A DNA stretch of 14,279 nucleotides from CAZCTC01 sp964501335 (GTDB lineage Bacteria; Chloroflexota; Anaerolineae; B4-G1; SLSP01). The DNA is taken from contig CAZCTC010000120.1 of NCBI GenBank assembly GCA_964501335.1, positions 1-14,279 of the forward strand, in the 5' to 3' direction. Made by a program: the position numbers and the translations under genes. The notes under the pieces are model-generated. The model was not told the origin of the DNA and made no database searches. It saw only the letters and a program-made list of their open reading frames with translations. This document shows positions 1 through 10,000 of this stretch, piece by piece. The stretch's first letter is position 1; every line of letters starts with the position of its first letter.

Positions 1-29
1 ACTTCAGAGTGCGCCGCCGGGGCGGCTCT

Positions 30-147
30 GGAAAAGGGCTATGATTTCGTGCGCATTCTGATGCGCACGAAATCATCAACAAACAAATTCTCTCTTCCTA
101 TCCGGCGCGTCGTATCAGGCCGGGAAAGATCATTTGCGGGACGTTAC
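30..147 (+). repeat. Hairpin repeat element, copy 1 (diverged)
   Basis: This is a copy of the element family also seen at 4623-4760, 4794-4922 and, inverted, at 6890-7014. Its perfect 16-bp stem (41-56 with 61-76) encloses the tetraloop TCTG (57-60). A GGAAAAGGG-like segment lies to the left. To the right, ACAAACAAATTCTCTC, GCGCGTCG, CCGGGAAAG and TTGCGGGACGTTA follow in the same order as in the other copies. The stem sequence is unlike the other stems, but its core next to the loop (GCGCAT) matches copy 3. Confidence 0.75.
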
Positions 148-169
148 AAGGCCGGGGCCATGCCATAAA

Positions 170-225
170 GGGCTATTTTCAGGACAGAAGGCCATGCCGG
201 ACGCGGCACCCCGAAAAATGAAAAT
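170..225 (+). repeat. 56-bp palindromic repeat, copy A
   Basis: It matches 14150-14205 at 53 of 56 positions in the same orientation. The unit is bounded by a perfect 7-bp inverted repeat, ATTTTCA (175-181) and TGAAAAT (219-225). Inside is a second hairpin, TGCCG/CGGCA around a 4-nt loop. No reading frame covers it convincingly, so it behaves as a non-coding dispersed repeat. Confidence 0.8.
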
Positions 226-243
226 AGACGATTCGTCAGGATT

Positions 244-270
244 GGGTACCCACAAGGGGTACCCCTACGG
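244..270 (+). repeat. Short palindromic repeat (GGGTACC hairpin)
   Basis: A 7-bp stem, GGGTACC (244-250) with GGTACCC (258-264), encloses the loop CACAAGG and is followed by CTACGG. CCCCTAC (262-268) can instead pair with GTAGGGG (285-291). The layout of loop CACAAGG plus a CCCTACGG tail resembles intergenic repeats I recall from Chloroflexota and cyanobacteria, where stems vary and the loop stays constant. That comparison is from memory. Confidence 0.5.
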
Positions 271-288
271 GAGACGTTTTCCGGGTAG

Positions 289-310
289 GGGCGGCCCGAT
301 GTGGCCGCCC
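289..310. repeat. Perfect 8-bp GC-rich hairpin downstream of the SUFU gene
   Basis: GGGCGGCC (289-296) pairs perfectly with GGCCGCCC (303-310) around a 6-nt loop, CGATGT. It lies 42 bp beyond the minus-strand SUFU stop. No T-run follows on the minus strand, so a standard intrinsic terminator is not supported, although the structure could still stabilise the mRNA 3' end. Confidence 0.5.
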
Positions 311-333
311 TCGGGGAGATTTTTGCACGGCCT

Positions 334-350
334 GGCTATTTTCAGGACAG
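334..350 (+). repeat. Partial third copy of the 56-bp palindromic repeat
   Basis: Seventeen bases, GGCTATTTTCAGGACAG, match the left end of the repeats at 170-225 and 14150-14205 exactly. The match stops one base before the SUFU stop codon, so this is a truncated half-element abutting the gene end. Confidence 0.6.
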
Positions 351-351
351 G

Positions 352-1413
352 TTAACCCAGGGTGCGGATGATTTTGCCGGTGTTGTCCTGAATGGTGGTG
401 CGGCGGACTTCAATGTGAAGTTTGGGGCAACTGGGGAAGTGGTAGATTCCAGCCTGCGGCTGCAACCGTTTTATAATTTCATCGATGGCGGCTCCGGAGA
501 GCCCTAATTCCAGGCCGTCTTCATCTTCAACACATAGACAGCTTTCCGTAGAGCGCAAGGTGAGCTGGCGGTTGTTTCCTACCAGGCTGAGTTCGCGTAC
601 GAACGGCAGCCGATAGGGCAAAAGCCGGAGCAGTTCGGCGGTCTCTTTGGCCCCCAACACAATATTCCAGCTTTCCGGCGTGCCGTTGGCTGTGTGAAGG
701 GTCCAATCGAGTTGTTCCCCGTAGAGATAGCCGGTATGGGAGCCTTCCTGACGGGCTCCTTCCAGGATTTTCTGATTGATCTGCGGCAGGTTGAGCAGGG
801 ATTCACGGTGAAGGTCGGTGATGTACAACGGCAGGTAAGGCGAGAAAACTTTGAGCACCTTTTGCGTGGACCAGATTTTCACCGCCAGCTCTTCATCATC
901 GGTGATGCCCACCACTTGTAGAAATTCCAGATAGCCGTTGGGCGTGTCGATGGGAGGCAGTTCTGGATCGAGGGTAAAGGCCAGAGCGGTGATGTGGGTT
1001 TCTTCTTCCAGGGCGATCGGGCCATTGGCATTCAGATAATCACCGCTTTTGAAGATATTGCCGCTTTCAAATACATAGCGGGCGAGATTTTGGAGAAAAT
1101 TGAGGGCCCACAGCGGCGGTTCGGAGGTCTCCGGCTTTGTTTTCAGCCTGAAGGTGAGTTCAAATCCCCAACCGCTGAAGTCTTTGTTTTCTGAGACCTT
1201 CTCATACAGTTCAGAGAAGCCATAGGTGATGAAATGCCAGTGAGGCTCGGGGGTGAGGCGTTTGTAGGCGCTGATGCCTGGCAGAGGGTCCGGCCCGCCG
1301 AGTTGATAGTTGATCAGGGTGGCGTAATGACAGGGTTCCTGTCCATGATAAAGTGGTTCCAGGGCCTGATCGATGGCCTCCCAGCCGTTTCCCCGTCCTT
1401 CCCGGTTTCTCAA
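352..1413 (-). CDS. Suppressor of fused (SUFU) domain protein, full-length bacterial homologue
   Basis: Cytosolic protein of 353 residues with no signal peptide or membrane segment. It aligns from memory along most of animal SUFU, the Gli-binding repressor of Hedgehog signalling: LGGPDPL at 38-44, HWHFITYGFSELY at 58-70, GWGFELTFRLK at 81-91, LARYVFESGNIFKSGDYL at 110-127, then TPNGYLEFLQVVG and ITDLHRE. Residues about 245-340 look like the second SUFU lobe. The long disordered linker of the animal protein is absent. The start is TTG, chosen because AAAAGGAA lies 6 nt upstream. The gene follows the hybrid kinase by 23 bp on the same strand, so co-transcription is likely. Bacterial SUFU-domain proteins are known mainly as proposed immunity proteins in polymorphic toxin systems, but no toxin gene adjoins this one. 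Family assignment is firm; the function is unknown. Confidence 0.88.
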   Translation of the reverse strand: MRNREGRGNGWEAIDQALEPLYHGQEPCHYATLINYQLGGPDPLPGISAYKRLTPEPHWHFITYGFSELYEKVSENKDFSGWGFELTFRLKTKPETSEPPLWALNFLQNLARYVFESGNIFKSGDYLNANGPIALEEETHITALAFTLDPELPPIDTPNGYLEFLQVVGITDDEELAVKIWSTQKVLKVFSPYLPLYITDLHRESLLNLPQINQKILEGARQEGSHTGYLYGEQLDWTLHTANGTPESWNIVLGAKETAELLRLLPYRLPFVRELSLVGNNRQLTLRSTESCLCVEDEDGLELGLSGAAIDEIIKRLQPQAGIYHFPSCPKLHIEVRRTTIQDNTGKIIRTLG

Positions 1414-1419
1414 CGTCGG

Positions 1420-1427
1420 TTCCTTTT
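1420..1427 (-). promoter_or_regulatory. Ribosome binding site fixing the TTG start of the SUFU gene
   Basis: On the minus strand AAAAGGAA lies 6 nt before TTG (1413-1411). No ATG with comparable spacing exists near the N-terminus, so this site decides the start. It sits in the 23-bp gap after the kinase stop codon. Confidence 0.6.
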
Positions 1428-1436
1428 CTGTGGGTT

Positions 1437-4457
<3,021 letters not shown>

Positions 4458-4463
4458 GTTGAT

Positions 4464-4470
4464 CTCTCCT
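4464..4470 (-). promoter_or_regulatory. Strong ribosome binding site of the hybrid kinase gene
   Basis: The minus strand reads AGGAGAG, then six bases, then TTG (4457-4455). This near-consensus Shine-Dalgarno sequence supports the unusual TTG start. Confidence 0.7.
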
Positions 4471-4531
4471 GTGTAGCGTGGCGTTTATGTAAGTGGCCGG
4501 TGCGCCGTTCTTTTGCTCTGGAATGCTTTCA

Positions 4532-4559
4532 AGTATATGAGATTTTCTAATGATGACAA
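4532..4559 (-). promoter_or_regulatory. Sigma70-like promoter of the kinase-SUFU operon
   Basis: On the minus strand a -35 box TTGTCA (4559-4554) and a -10 box TATACT (4537-4532) are separated by 16 bp. Each differs from consensus at one position. Transcription would start near 4525, leaving a leader of roughly 70 nt before the kinase start codon. The placement upstream of the first gene fits well. Confidence 0.55.
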
Positions 4560-4566
4560 CCGGGGG

Positions 4567-4593
4567 AAGTAGACAGTAGAAAGTAGACAGTAG
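4567..4593 (+). repeat. Two tandem copies of AAGTAGACAGTAG
   Basis: AAGTAGACAGTAG occurs at 4567-4579 and again at 4581-4593, a 14-bp period. The same 14-bp-period unit recurs at 14213-14239, and both sites lie near palindromic repeats. It is a simple dispersed tandem repeat with no coding role visible. Confidence 0.7.
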
Positions 4594-4622
4594 GAAGCAA
4601 AGAATTGGATCGATTTTTCGAC

Positions 4623-4760
4623 CTGTGCGGTTAGGCTGGGAAAAAAGCCCATATTTGGGGCGGCTTTCTGAAGCCGCCCCAAATATGAATAAAAAACAAC
4701 TCTCTCTGACTTCTTCGCACAGCGCGGCGTTTTTTACCAGGAAGGTCCCTGTTGCGGGGT
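4623..4760 (+). repeat. Hairpin repeat element, copy 2
   Basis: The element begins with CTGTGCGG, GGTTAGG and GAAAAAAG, then a perfect 16-bp stem (4651-4666 with 4671-4686) with loop TCTG. After it come AAAAAACAACTCTCTCTG, CTTCGCACAGCGC, TTTTTTACC and CTGTTGCGGGG. The same blocks in the same order occur in copy 3, starting 171 bp later, but the stems differ entirely (here a GGGGCGGCTT core). This stretch and copy 3 fill most of the 478-bp gap between the kinase and the glycosyltransferase. Confidence 0.85.
4641..4686 (-). terminator. Hairpin plus T-run, second tandem minus-strand terminator
   Basis: Read on the minus strand, the 16-bp stem-loop of repeat copy 2 is followed after GGGC by six Ts. 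It lies behind the stronger terminator at 4806-4853 and could insulate the kinase operon from read-through out of the glycosyltransferase gene. Confidence 0.5.
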
Positions 4761-4793
4761 ATAGAGCTGTTTTTAATCCGTGTTAATGAACAA

Positions 4794-4922
4794 CTGTGCG
4801 GGTTAAGAAAAAAGCTGTATTTGCGCGCGCATTCTTATGCGCGCGCAAATACAAACAAAAATTCTCTCTCCCTGCTTCGCACAGCGCGTCGCTTTTTACC
4901 GGGAAAGCACCTGTTGCGGGGT
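4794..4922 (+). repeat. Hairpin repeat element, copy 3
   Basis: It repeats the block order of copy 2: CTGTGCGG, AAGAAAAAAG, stem-loop, ACAAACAAAAATTCTCTC, CTTCGCACAGCGCGTCGC, TTTTTACCGGGAAAG and CTGTTGCGGGG. The stem is 17 bp and perfect (4816-4832 with 4837-4853), with loop TCTT, the only loop of this group ending in T. The stem sequence is alternating GCGCGC flanked by ATTT/AAAT and differs from every other copy. Confidence 0.85.
4806..4853 (-). terminator. Intrinsic terminator downstream of the glycosyltransferase gene
   Basis: On the minus strand the 17-bp stem-loop is followed after GC by TTTTTT (4813-4808). The glycosyltransferase stop codon lies 83 bp upstream. Stem length, GC-rich core and T-run fit a rho-independent terminator supplied by the repeat element. 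Confidence 0.6.
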
Positions 4923-4935
4923 GAAGCCGAAGGAT

Positions 4936-6852
4936 TTATTGCGGATAAGGGATCACTTCCAGGATGACGGTATCTCCCCCGGCGGCCAGTGGGACGCGTT
5001 GATAGGTGGTCGGATCGTAAAGCACCGTAGAAAGCGTGTAATTTCCGAAAGGGGCATTCTCCGGCACGATCAAATCGTAATAGGCCGGCAGGCTTTCTCC
5101 GACCGGCAGCCGCGACAGGGGCCAGTAGTCGCTGAGGAGGGGATGGTCGTTTTGGGTTGTCGGCTGCGTGCCGTTTTCCAGCGTGAAATGAACGGCGGTG
5201 GAAAGTTCCTGCGGTTGGGAGCGGCTCAATTCCCAGAAGAGATAGAGGGAGATGCGGTATTTTCCCTGGCTGGGCAGCAATTTGTAGCCTCGCAGGATCA
5301 GTCCGTTTTGGAAGGGGATGTTCAGGCTTTTGATGGGAGCCAGGGCTTCGAGCCGTTCGGGGTGGGGGATGGTGTAGGCGAAGAGCCGGATTTCATTGCT
5401 GTAGACAACCTCGGTCTGATAACCGCCGGCGGCTTCCAGCGTGCCCTGGAAGAGCTGTCCCGGATCGACGGCGGCATCCTGATAGAGCAGCAGCCACCAG
5501 CGGCCGTCGCCTTCCGGACGGTGACTGTCCAGTTGGGCATAGACGGTTTCCGGGCGGGTGCGTTCTCCAATGGCGGGCCCGGCCGTGAAGGGGACGGTCG
5601 AGCGGTAGGAAGTGAAGAGCTGGATGCCGTGGGCGGCCACGGTCCAGCCGCGGTCGCGAGGGGTGGAATGGGTGTTCATAAAGGCGACGGCATTGCGAAA
5701 ATCAGGATACCAGCGCGTGGTCTCGCCGGTGAAGATGTCGTTGAGCAGCGGCGGGCTCCAGAGAGCCATGATCAACGTGGCGGCGGCGACGAAGGGGGTG
5801 ATCAGCCGGGGCCAGAAACGGAGGGTCCATTCCAGCAGGAGGGCCAGTCCCAGCAGGATCAGCGGCAGGGTCCAGATGAGATAGCGGGCCTGATGGACCG
5901 GGCGCAGTTGCCAGAGCAGGAAGGTGGCTAATGCGCCGCCGAAGCCGGCTGCGGCGAGCATCCCGGCGCGGTCCCGATCTTGTAAGGCGGCGATGAGCAG
6001 GCCCAGGGCGCCGGCCAGCATCAGGGCATAGCCGAGGGCCGGCGGGGGGACGGCATTCAACGGGGCCAGGATGGGCCGGGCGATCAGGAGATCGGGCCCC
6101 AGCTCTTCCAGGAAGGTCTGGAAGGTGGGGGCCGTGGTGGTGGTGAAACTTTCAAAGCCGGCGGCGACGCGGAAGGCGATCAGGCCCCACAGGCCGGCGG
6201 GGATGAAAGGCAATCCCAGCCAGAACCAGGAGAGGGCCGGGCGGCGTTGATTTTTCAGGAAGAAACCGGAGATCCAGTGCCAGGCCGCGGCGGCGGCCAG
6301 CGGAAAGAGGGCGAAATAGTGGATGAGCAGGGCTGCGGCGCCGGCCGTGACCCAGAGTCCACGCCGGCGACGGAGCAAGCCCACCAGCGCCAGGAGGACG
6401 GCAAAGATCCAGAAGGTGTAGAGCCGGGCGTCCCGGGCATACCAGATCAATGTAGGATGAAGGGCCAGCAGGAGCGGCAGCCAGGGGGCGCTGCGCAGTT
6501 TAAGGGAGCGCGCCAGCGCGGTCAAGGCGGCGAGGGCCAGGACGGCGGCGACGACGCTGGGGAAACGCAGCAGAAATTCGATCCCGTTGGAGGGTTCGAG
6601 GCCGGGGGCGTAGGCTTTTACGCCGGCGAGGGCACTCCAGCCTTTGAGGAGCAGGTAGTAAAGGGGGGGGTAGGGTTGTTGGGTTTGCAGGATGTGCAAG
6701 AATTCGCCGGGGGTGTGGCCCAGGACCAGATCGGCGTTGAAGAATTCGTCGTACCAGAAGCTGAAATGGCTCAGTTGCCGGAGTCCCAGGAACCAGGCGA
6801 TGAGCAGTGCAGGGATTGAAATCCACTTTGAGTGCGATGGTGCGGCTTTCAT
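4936..6852 (-). CDS. GT39-like membrane glycosyltransferase with C-terminal beta-sandwich domain
   Basis: A 638-residue polytopic membrane protein of the GT-C type (PMT/ArnT-like), which transfers a sugar from a polyprenyl-phosphate donor on the outer face of the membrane. Counting from the ATG, the first loop carries FWYDEFF with the expected acidic pair Asp35/Glu36, then a PPLYY motif, and ARDARLY at about 139-145 matches the second loop of the family. About ten hydrophobic segments run to residue 370. The remaining 270 residues are soluble; the last 120 (LILRGYKLLP...YDPTTYQRVPL) resemble a beta-sandwich tail I know from Chloroflexota glycosyltransferases. A TTG eight codons upstream could also start, but neither start has a ribosome binding site and TATAAT lies 7 bp before the ATG. 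The acceptor is unknown. The gene stands alone between repeat elements. Confidence 0.8.
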   Translation of the reverse strand: MKAAPSHSKWISIPALLIAWFLGLRQLSHFSFWYDEFFNADLVLGHTPGEFLHILQTQQPYPPLYYLLLKGWSALAGVKAYAPGLEPSNGIEFLLRFPSVVAAVLALAALTALARSLKLRSAPWLPLLLALHPTLIWYARDARLYTFWIFAVLLALVGLLRRRRGLWVTAGAAALLIHYFALFPLAAAAAWHWISGFFLKNQRRPALSWFWLGLPFIPAGLWGLIAFRVAAGFESFTTTTAPTFQTFLEELGPDLLIARPILAPLNAVPPPALGYALMLAGALGLLIAALQDRDRAGMLAAAGFGGALATFLLWQLRPVHQARYLIWTLPLILLGLALLLEWTLRFWPRLITPFVAAATLIMALWSPPLLNDIFTGETTRWYPDFRNAVAFMNTHSTPRDRGWTVAAHGIQLFTSYRSTVPFTAGPAIGERTRPETVYAQLDSHRPEGDGRWWLLLYQDAAVDPGQLFQGTLEAAGGYQTEVVYSNEIRLFAYTIPHPERLEALAPIKSLNIPFQNGLILRGYKLLPSQGKYRISLYLFWELSRSQPQELSTAVHFTLENGTQPTTQNDHPLLSDYWPLSRLPVGESLPAYYDLIVPENAPFGNYTLSTVLYDPTTYQRVPLAAGGDTVILEVIPYPQ

Positions 6853-6859
6853 GGGGGGG

Positions 6860-6865
6860 ATTATA
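6860..6865 (-). promoter_or_regulatory. TATAAT box immediately upstream of the glycosyltransferase ATG
   Basis: A perfect -10 hexamer is separated from the ATG by seven Cs only. The usual spacing puts the transcription start on or next to the A of ATG, so the mRNA would be leaderless; this agrees with the missing Shine-Dalgarno sequence. No good -35 box is seen at 16-18 bp. Leaderless genes with only a -10 box next to the start codon are known in several bacterial phyla, Deinococcus for example. Confidence 0.55.
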
Positions 6866-6889
6866 CCATTTTTCAAGGAGGTGTGTTGT

Positions 6890-7014
6890 TAGCGTCCCGC
6901 AAAGGGTTTTCGTGTGGTAAGAGGCGACGCGCTGTGCGAAGCAGGGGGAGAGAGTTTTTTGTTTATGTTTTCGCGGGCTTTCTGAAGCCCGCGAAAACAT
7001 GGACTTTTTTCTTG
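6890..7014 (-). repeat. Hairpin repeat element, copy 4 (inverted)
   Basis: Read on the minus strand it has the same block order as copies 2 and 3: CAAGAAAAAAG, a 16-bp perfect stem, AAACAAAAAACTCTCTC, CTGCTTCGCACAGCGC, then TTTGCGGGACGCTAA, which matches the right end of copy 1. The stem is 6965-6980 with 6985-7000. The tetraloop reads TCTG on the plus strand, so relative to its flanks it is flipped compared with copies 1-3. The T-run lies on the plus-strand side (7004-7009), so it would not terminate the regulator gene that ends at 7027. Confidence 0.8.
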
Positions 7015-7026
7015 TTTTTTGGGGGG

Positions 7027-10000
7027 TTAACCGTACAGGTCGTTTTTTTTCAGAGCCGCCAGATCCTGGGCGATGGTGCGGATGCTGACCTGGAGGGCGG
7101 CGGCAAGGGCACGGTAGGTGGGGCGGGCGCCTTGCGAGGCGGCTTCGGCCAGCAGCCGGGCCAGCTGTTGCCGGCGGCGGGCAATTTTGTCTGTACCGGT
7201 CCGATCCTCGGGTGCGTTGGGAGTCCATTCGATCTCGATGGTTTCCCGGGGGGCCGCTTCTCGGAGCAGCGTTACCCGGACCCGGTTGGGACGGCATTCC
7301 TGCCAGGCGGCCAGGATTTCTCGATGTTCGCTCCGTCGTTGCAGGCTCATCCGGCGATGTTCCGGGGTCAGGCGGTCGAGCATGGTCTCCAGCAACTTTT
7401 GGGCCTGTTCCAGAAAGGGCCGGGCGGTATCCGATTGTCCAAGAGCTGTCAGGGCCTGATAGCGGACGAAGGGCGCCCACCAGGGCTGCGTGCCGGAATC
7501 GCTCCAGTCGGTCAGGGCTTCCCCGGAAAGTCGCCCGGCTTCGGTCCATTGCTTTTTTTTCAGGCAGATGCGGGCCTGATTGGCCAGGATGAGGACGAGC
7601 GAAGGTTTCCAGTTCTCTACGCGGGCCAGTTTTTCGGCAGCCTGCAAATGGCTCCAGGCTTCGTCGAGTTCATCCATTTCATAATCCAGCTGGGCCAGAG
7701 CCTGATAAGCCGTGCCGGTCAGCCAGCGGGCGGTTAAGGCTTCCAGCCGAACCACTGCGGAGTTGAGCCGCTGATGGGCGGTGGGGTAATCTTGCTTTTG
7801 CCGGCTGCTCAATCCCTCGATGATTTCTACAAATCCCCGGACCCATGCATCTTCGTGCTGCCGGAGATAATCCAGCGCTTTTTCTATAATTGGAGGGATG
7901 GGTTCATATTCCCCCAGGGCGGTGAGGCGGCATTGGGCGGCATTCAGCCAGACTACCTGCGCCAGCCGATGATCGTTGAGCTGCCAAAAAATCTTTCCGG
8001 CTTCTTCGTAACAGGCCAGGGCCTGTTCGATATGCATTTCGGCATAGATGTTTCCCAGATTGTTTAAGGCCCGGGCTTCGACATAGGCGTAGCCGAGTTC
8101 GCGGGCCAGGGTCAGGGCATTGAGGTAGGCTTTTTCGACGGTTTGATGGCCTCCCTCTTTGTTCTGGTAAACGCTTCCCAGCCGGCAGTAGATATCGGCC
8201 ATGCGGGCTTTGTCGCCTAACTGTTCATAGATGGCCAGCGCTTTGAGGTTTTCTTCGATGGCTAAATCCGCGTCTGGTTGAGCTTTCAACCATCCCAGAT
8301 GCATGTGGACTTCGCCGGCCAGCTGGAGATTTTGGGTGTCCCGGCATAGTTTTTCAGCGGCCCAATAACATTCCTGGGCCAGATCGAGCCGGCCGTCGAA
8401 GGCGAGGTTGATGATTTCACCCAGAATGATCCATGACATGGCTTCAGTCTCCGGGTCGCCGAGCTGTTGGGCCAGAGCCAGCGATTCCCGGGCCAGTTGT
8501 TCGCCTTCGGCAAAGCGGCTGAGCATCTCCATCAGGACGGCCTGACGCTGCCGGACCTGGACCAGCCGGCGGGGATCGTGGCAGGCCAGGTGGGCCAGAC
8601 GTTCCAGGTCGCGGTTTTGATCTTCCCGGCGGCCCAGAATTTCAAGGACGGCTTCGCGGCGGCTCAGCAGCTCGAACTGTCCGGCCTCCTGTGGATCGAT
8701 CTGATCGGCGGCCTGGATGGCCAGATCCAGATGTTGGAGAGCCTGAGAATAAATAAAAACGGTCAGGGCTTTTTCTGCGGCCAGTTTCTGGTAATGGTAG
8801 GCCTTTTTCCACTCCATCCCGGCTGAGAAGTGGTGTGCCAGGGCTTCGATGGGGAGCGGGGTTTGCAATTCCAGGGCCTGGGCCGTTTCCAGATGCAGGG
8901 TCCGGCGGCGTTCGGGCGTGAGCGCTTCGTAGATCACCTGATGGATTTTGTCGTGTCTGAATTGATAGGTGTGCGGCAGTTCGACCAGCAACCGACGTTT
9001 GAGAAATTCCTGTAACGCCGTCAGCAGAGCCGGCAGGTCAAACCAATGCAGCCCGGCGAGCAATTTGAAATCGAACTGCCCGCCCAGGACCGACAGGCGT
9101 TCCAGGATATCGCGCAAATGGGAGGGGAGTTGTTCAAGCCGGCGCAGGATGACCTGTTCCACTACGGGGGGCAGAGGCAGCTCGTAGGTGTCCATATCCA
9201 GATCGTAGGGTGTGGTCCAGAGACCGTCGGCAGTGGGCCGTAAGATCCCTTCATCGTACAGACTGTGCAAAATTTCCAGGATGAAGAGGGGGTTGCCGTG
9301 AGTTTCAAGGGCCAGCCGCAGGCTAAAAGTGGGAGCGAGGGTGCCGCCCAGGCAGGTGCGGACCAACTCTTCAATGGCGGCTTCATCCAGCCGGCCGAGG
9401 TTCAGGTGGCCGAGCAGGGCGCTCCAGGGAAAATCGGTCAGTTTTTGGCGCAGATCCGGTTGGGTATGGAGTTCTTCCGTGCGCAGGCTGACGATCAGAA
9501 CGATGCCGGCCCTTTCCAGCCGGACGGCCAGATGGAGAACGATTTCCAGCGTGTCGGGATCGGCCCAGTGGAAGTCATCCAGGACGAGCAGCAGGGGGGT
9601 GATTTCTGCCCAGGCGGTCAACAGTCGGGCCAGACCTTCGATCAGGCGGGTTTGGGCGGCTTCGCTTTTCAAGGTCGGGAGCGCGGTGCTTTGCGTCGGG
9701 GTATCGATCAGCCCGGGGAGCAAAGGGTACAACACCTGTCGCCATACCGGTTCGAGCAGTTGTTGGAGCTGTTCTGTGCGCAGCGGAGTCAGGCCGCTTT
9801 CCAAGGCTTCGGTCAGTGCTTCCAGGGGGCGGCCGGTTTCCAGTTGAGAGAATTTCCCCCAGAGGAGCTGTCCGCCGCGCCATTCGAAATCGGCGGCGAC
9901 TTCCCGCAACAGCCGGGTTTTGCCGATCCCGGCTTCGCCTTCGAGGACGATGAGATGGCCGTTTCGGCTCTCATTTTGTTGGAGCCATTGCAGCAATTGG

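Noticed and set aside
4837..5931. Long plus-strand open frame (364 codons) antisense to the glycosyltransferase
   Set aside because: It is rich in G, Q, D and E with no domain pattern, starts inside a hairpin repeat and mirrors the codon structure of a clearly real membrane protein on the other strand.
6500..7549. Minus-strand 349-codon frame spanning the end of the regulator, the intergenic repeat and the start of the glycosyltransferase
   Set aside because: It is out of frame with both real genes and rich in R, P and S. Its similarity to the frame at 4837 (LSPCFAQRVA) comes only from translating the shared hairpin repeat.
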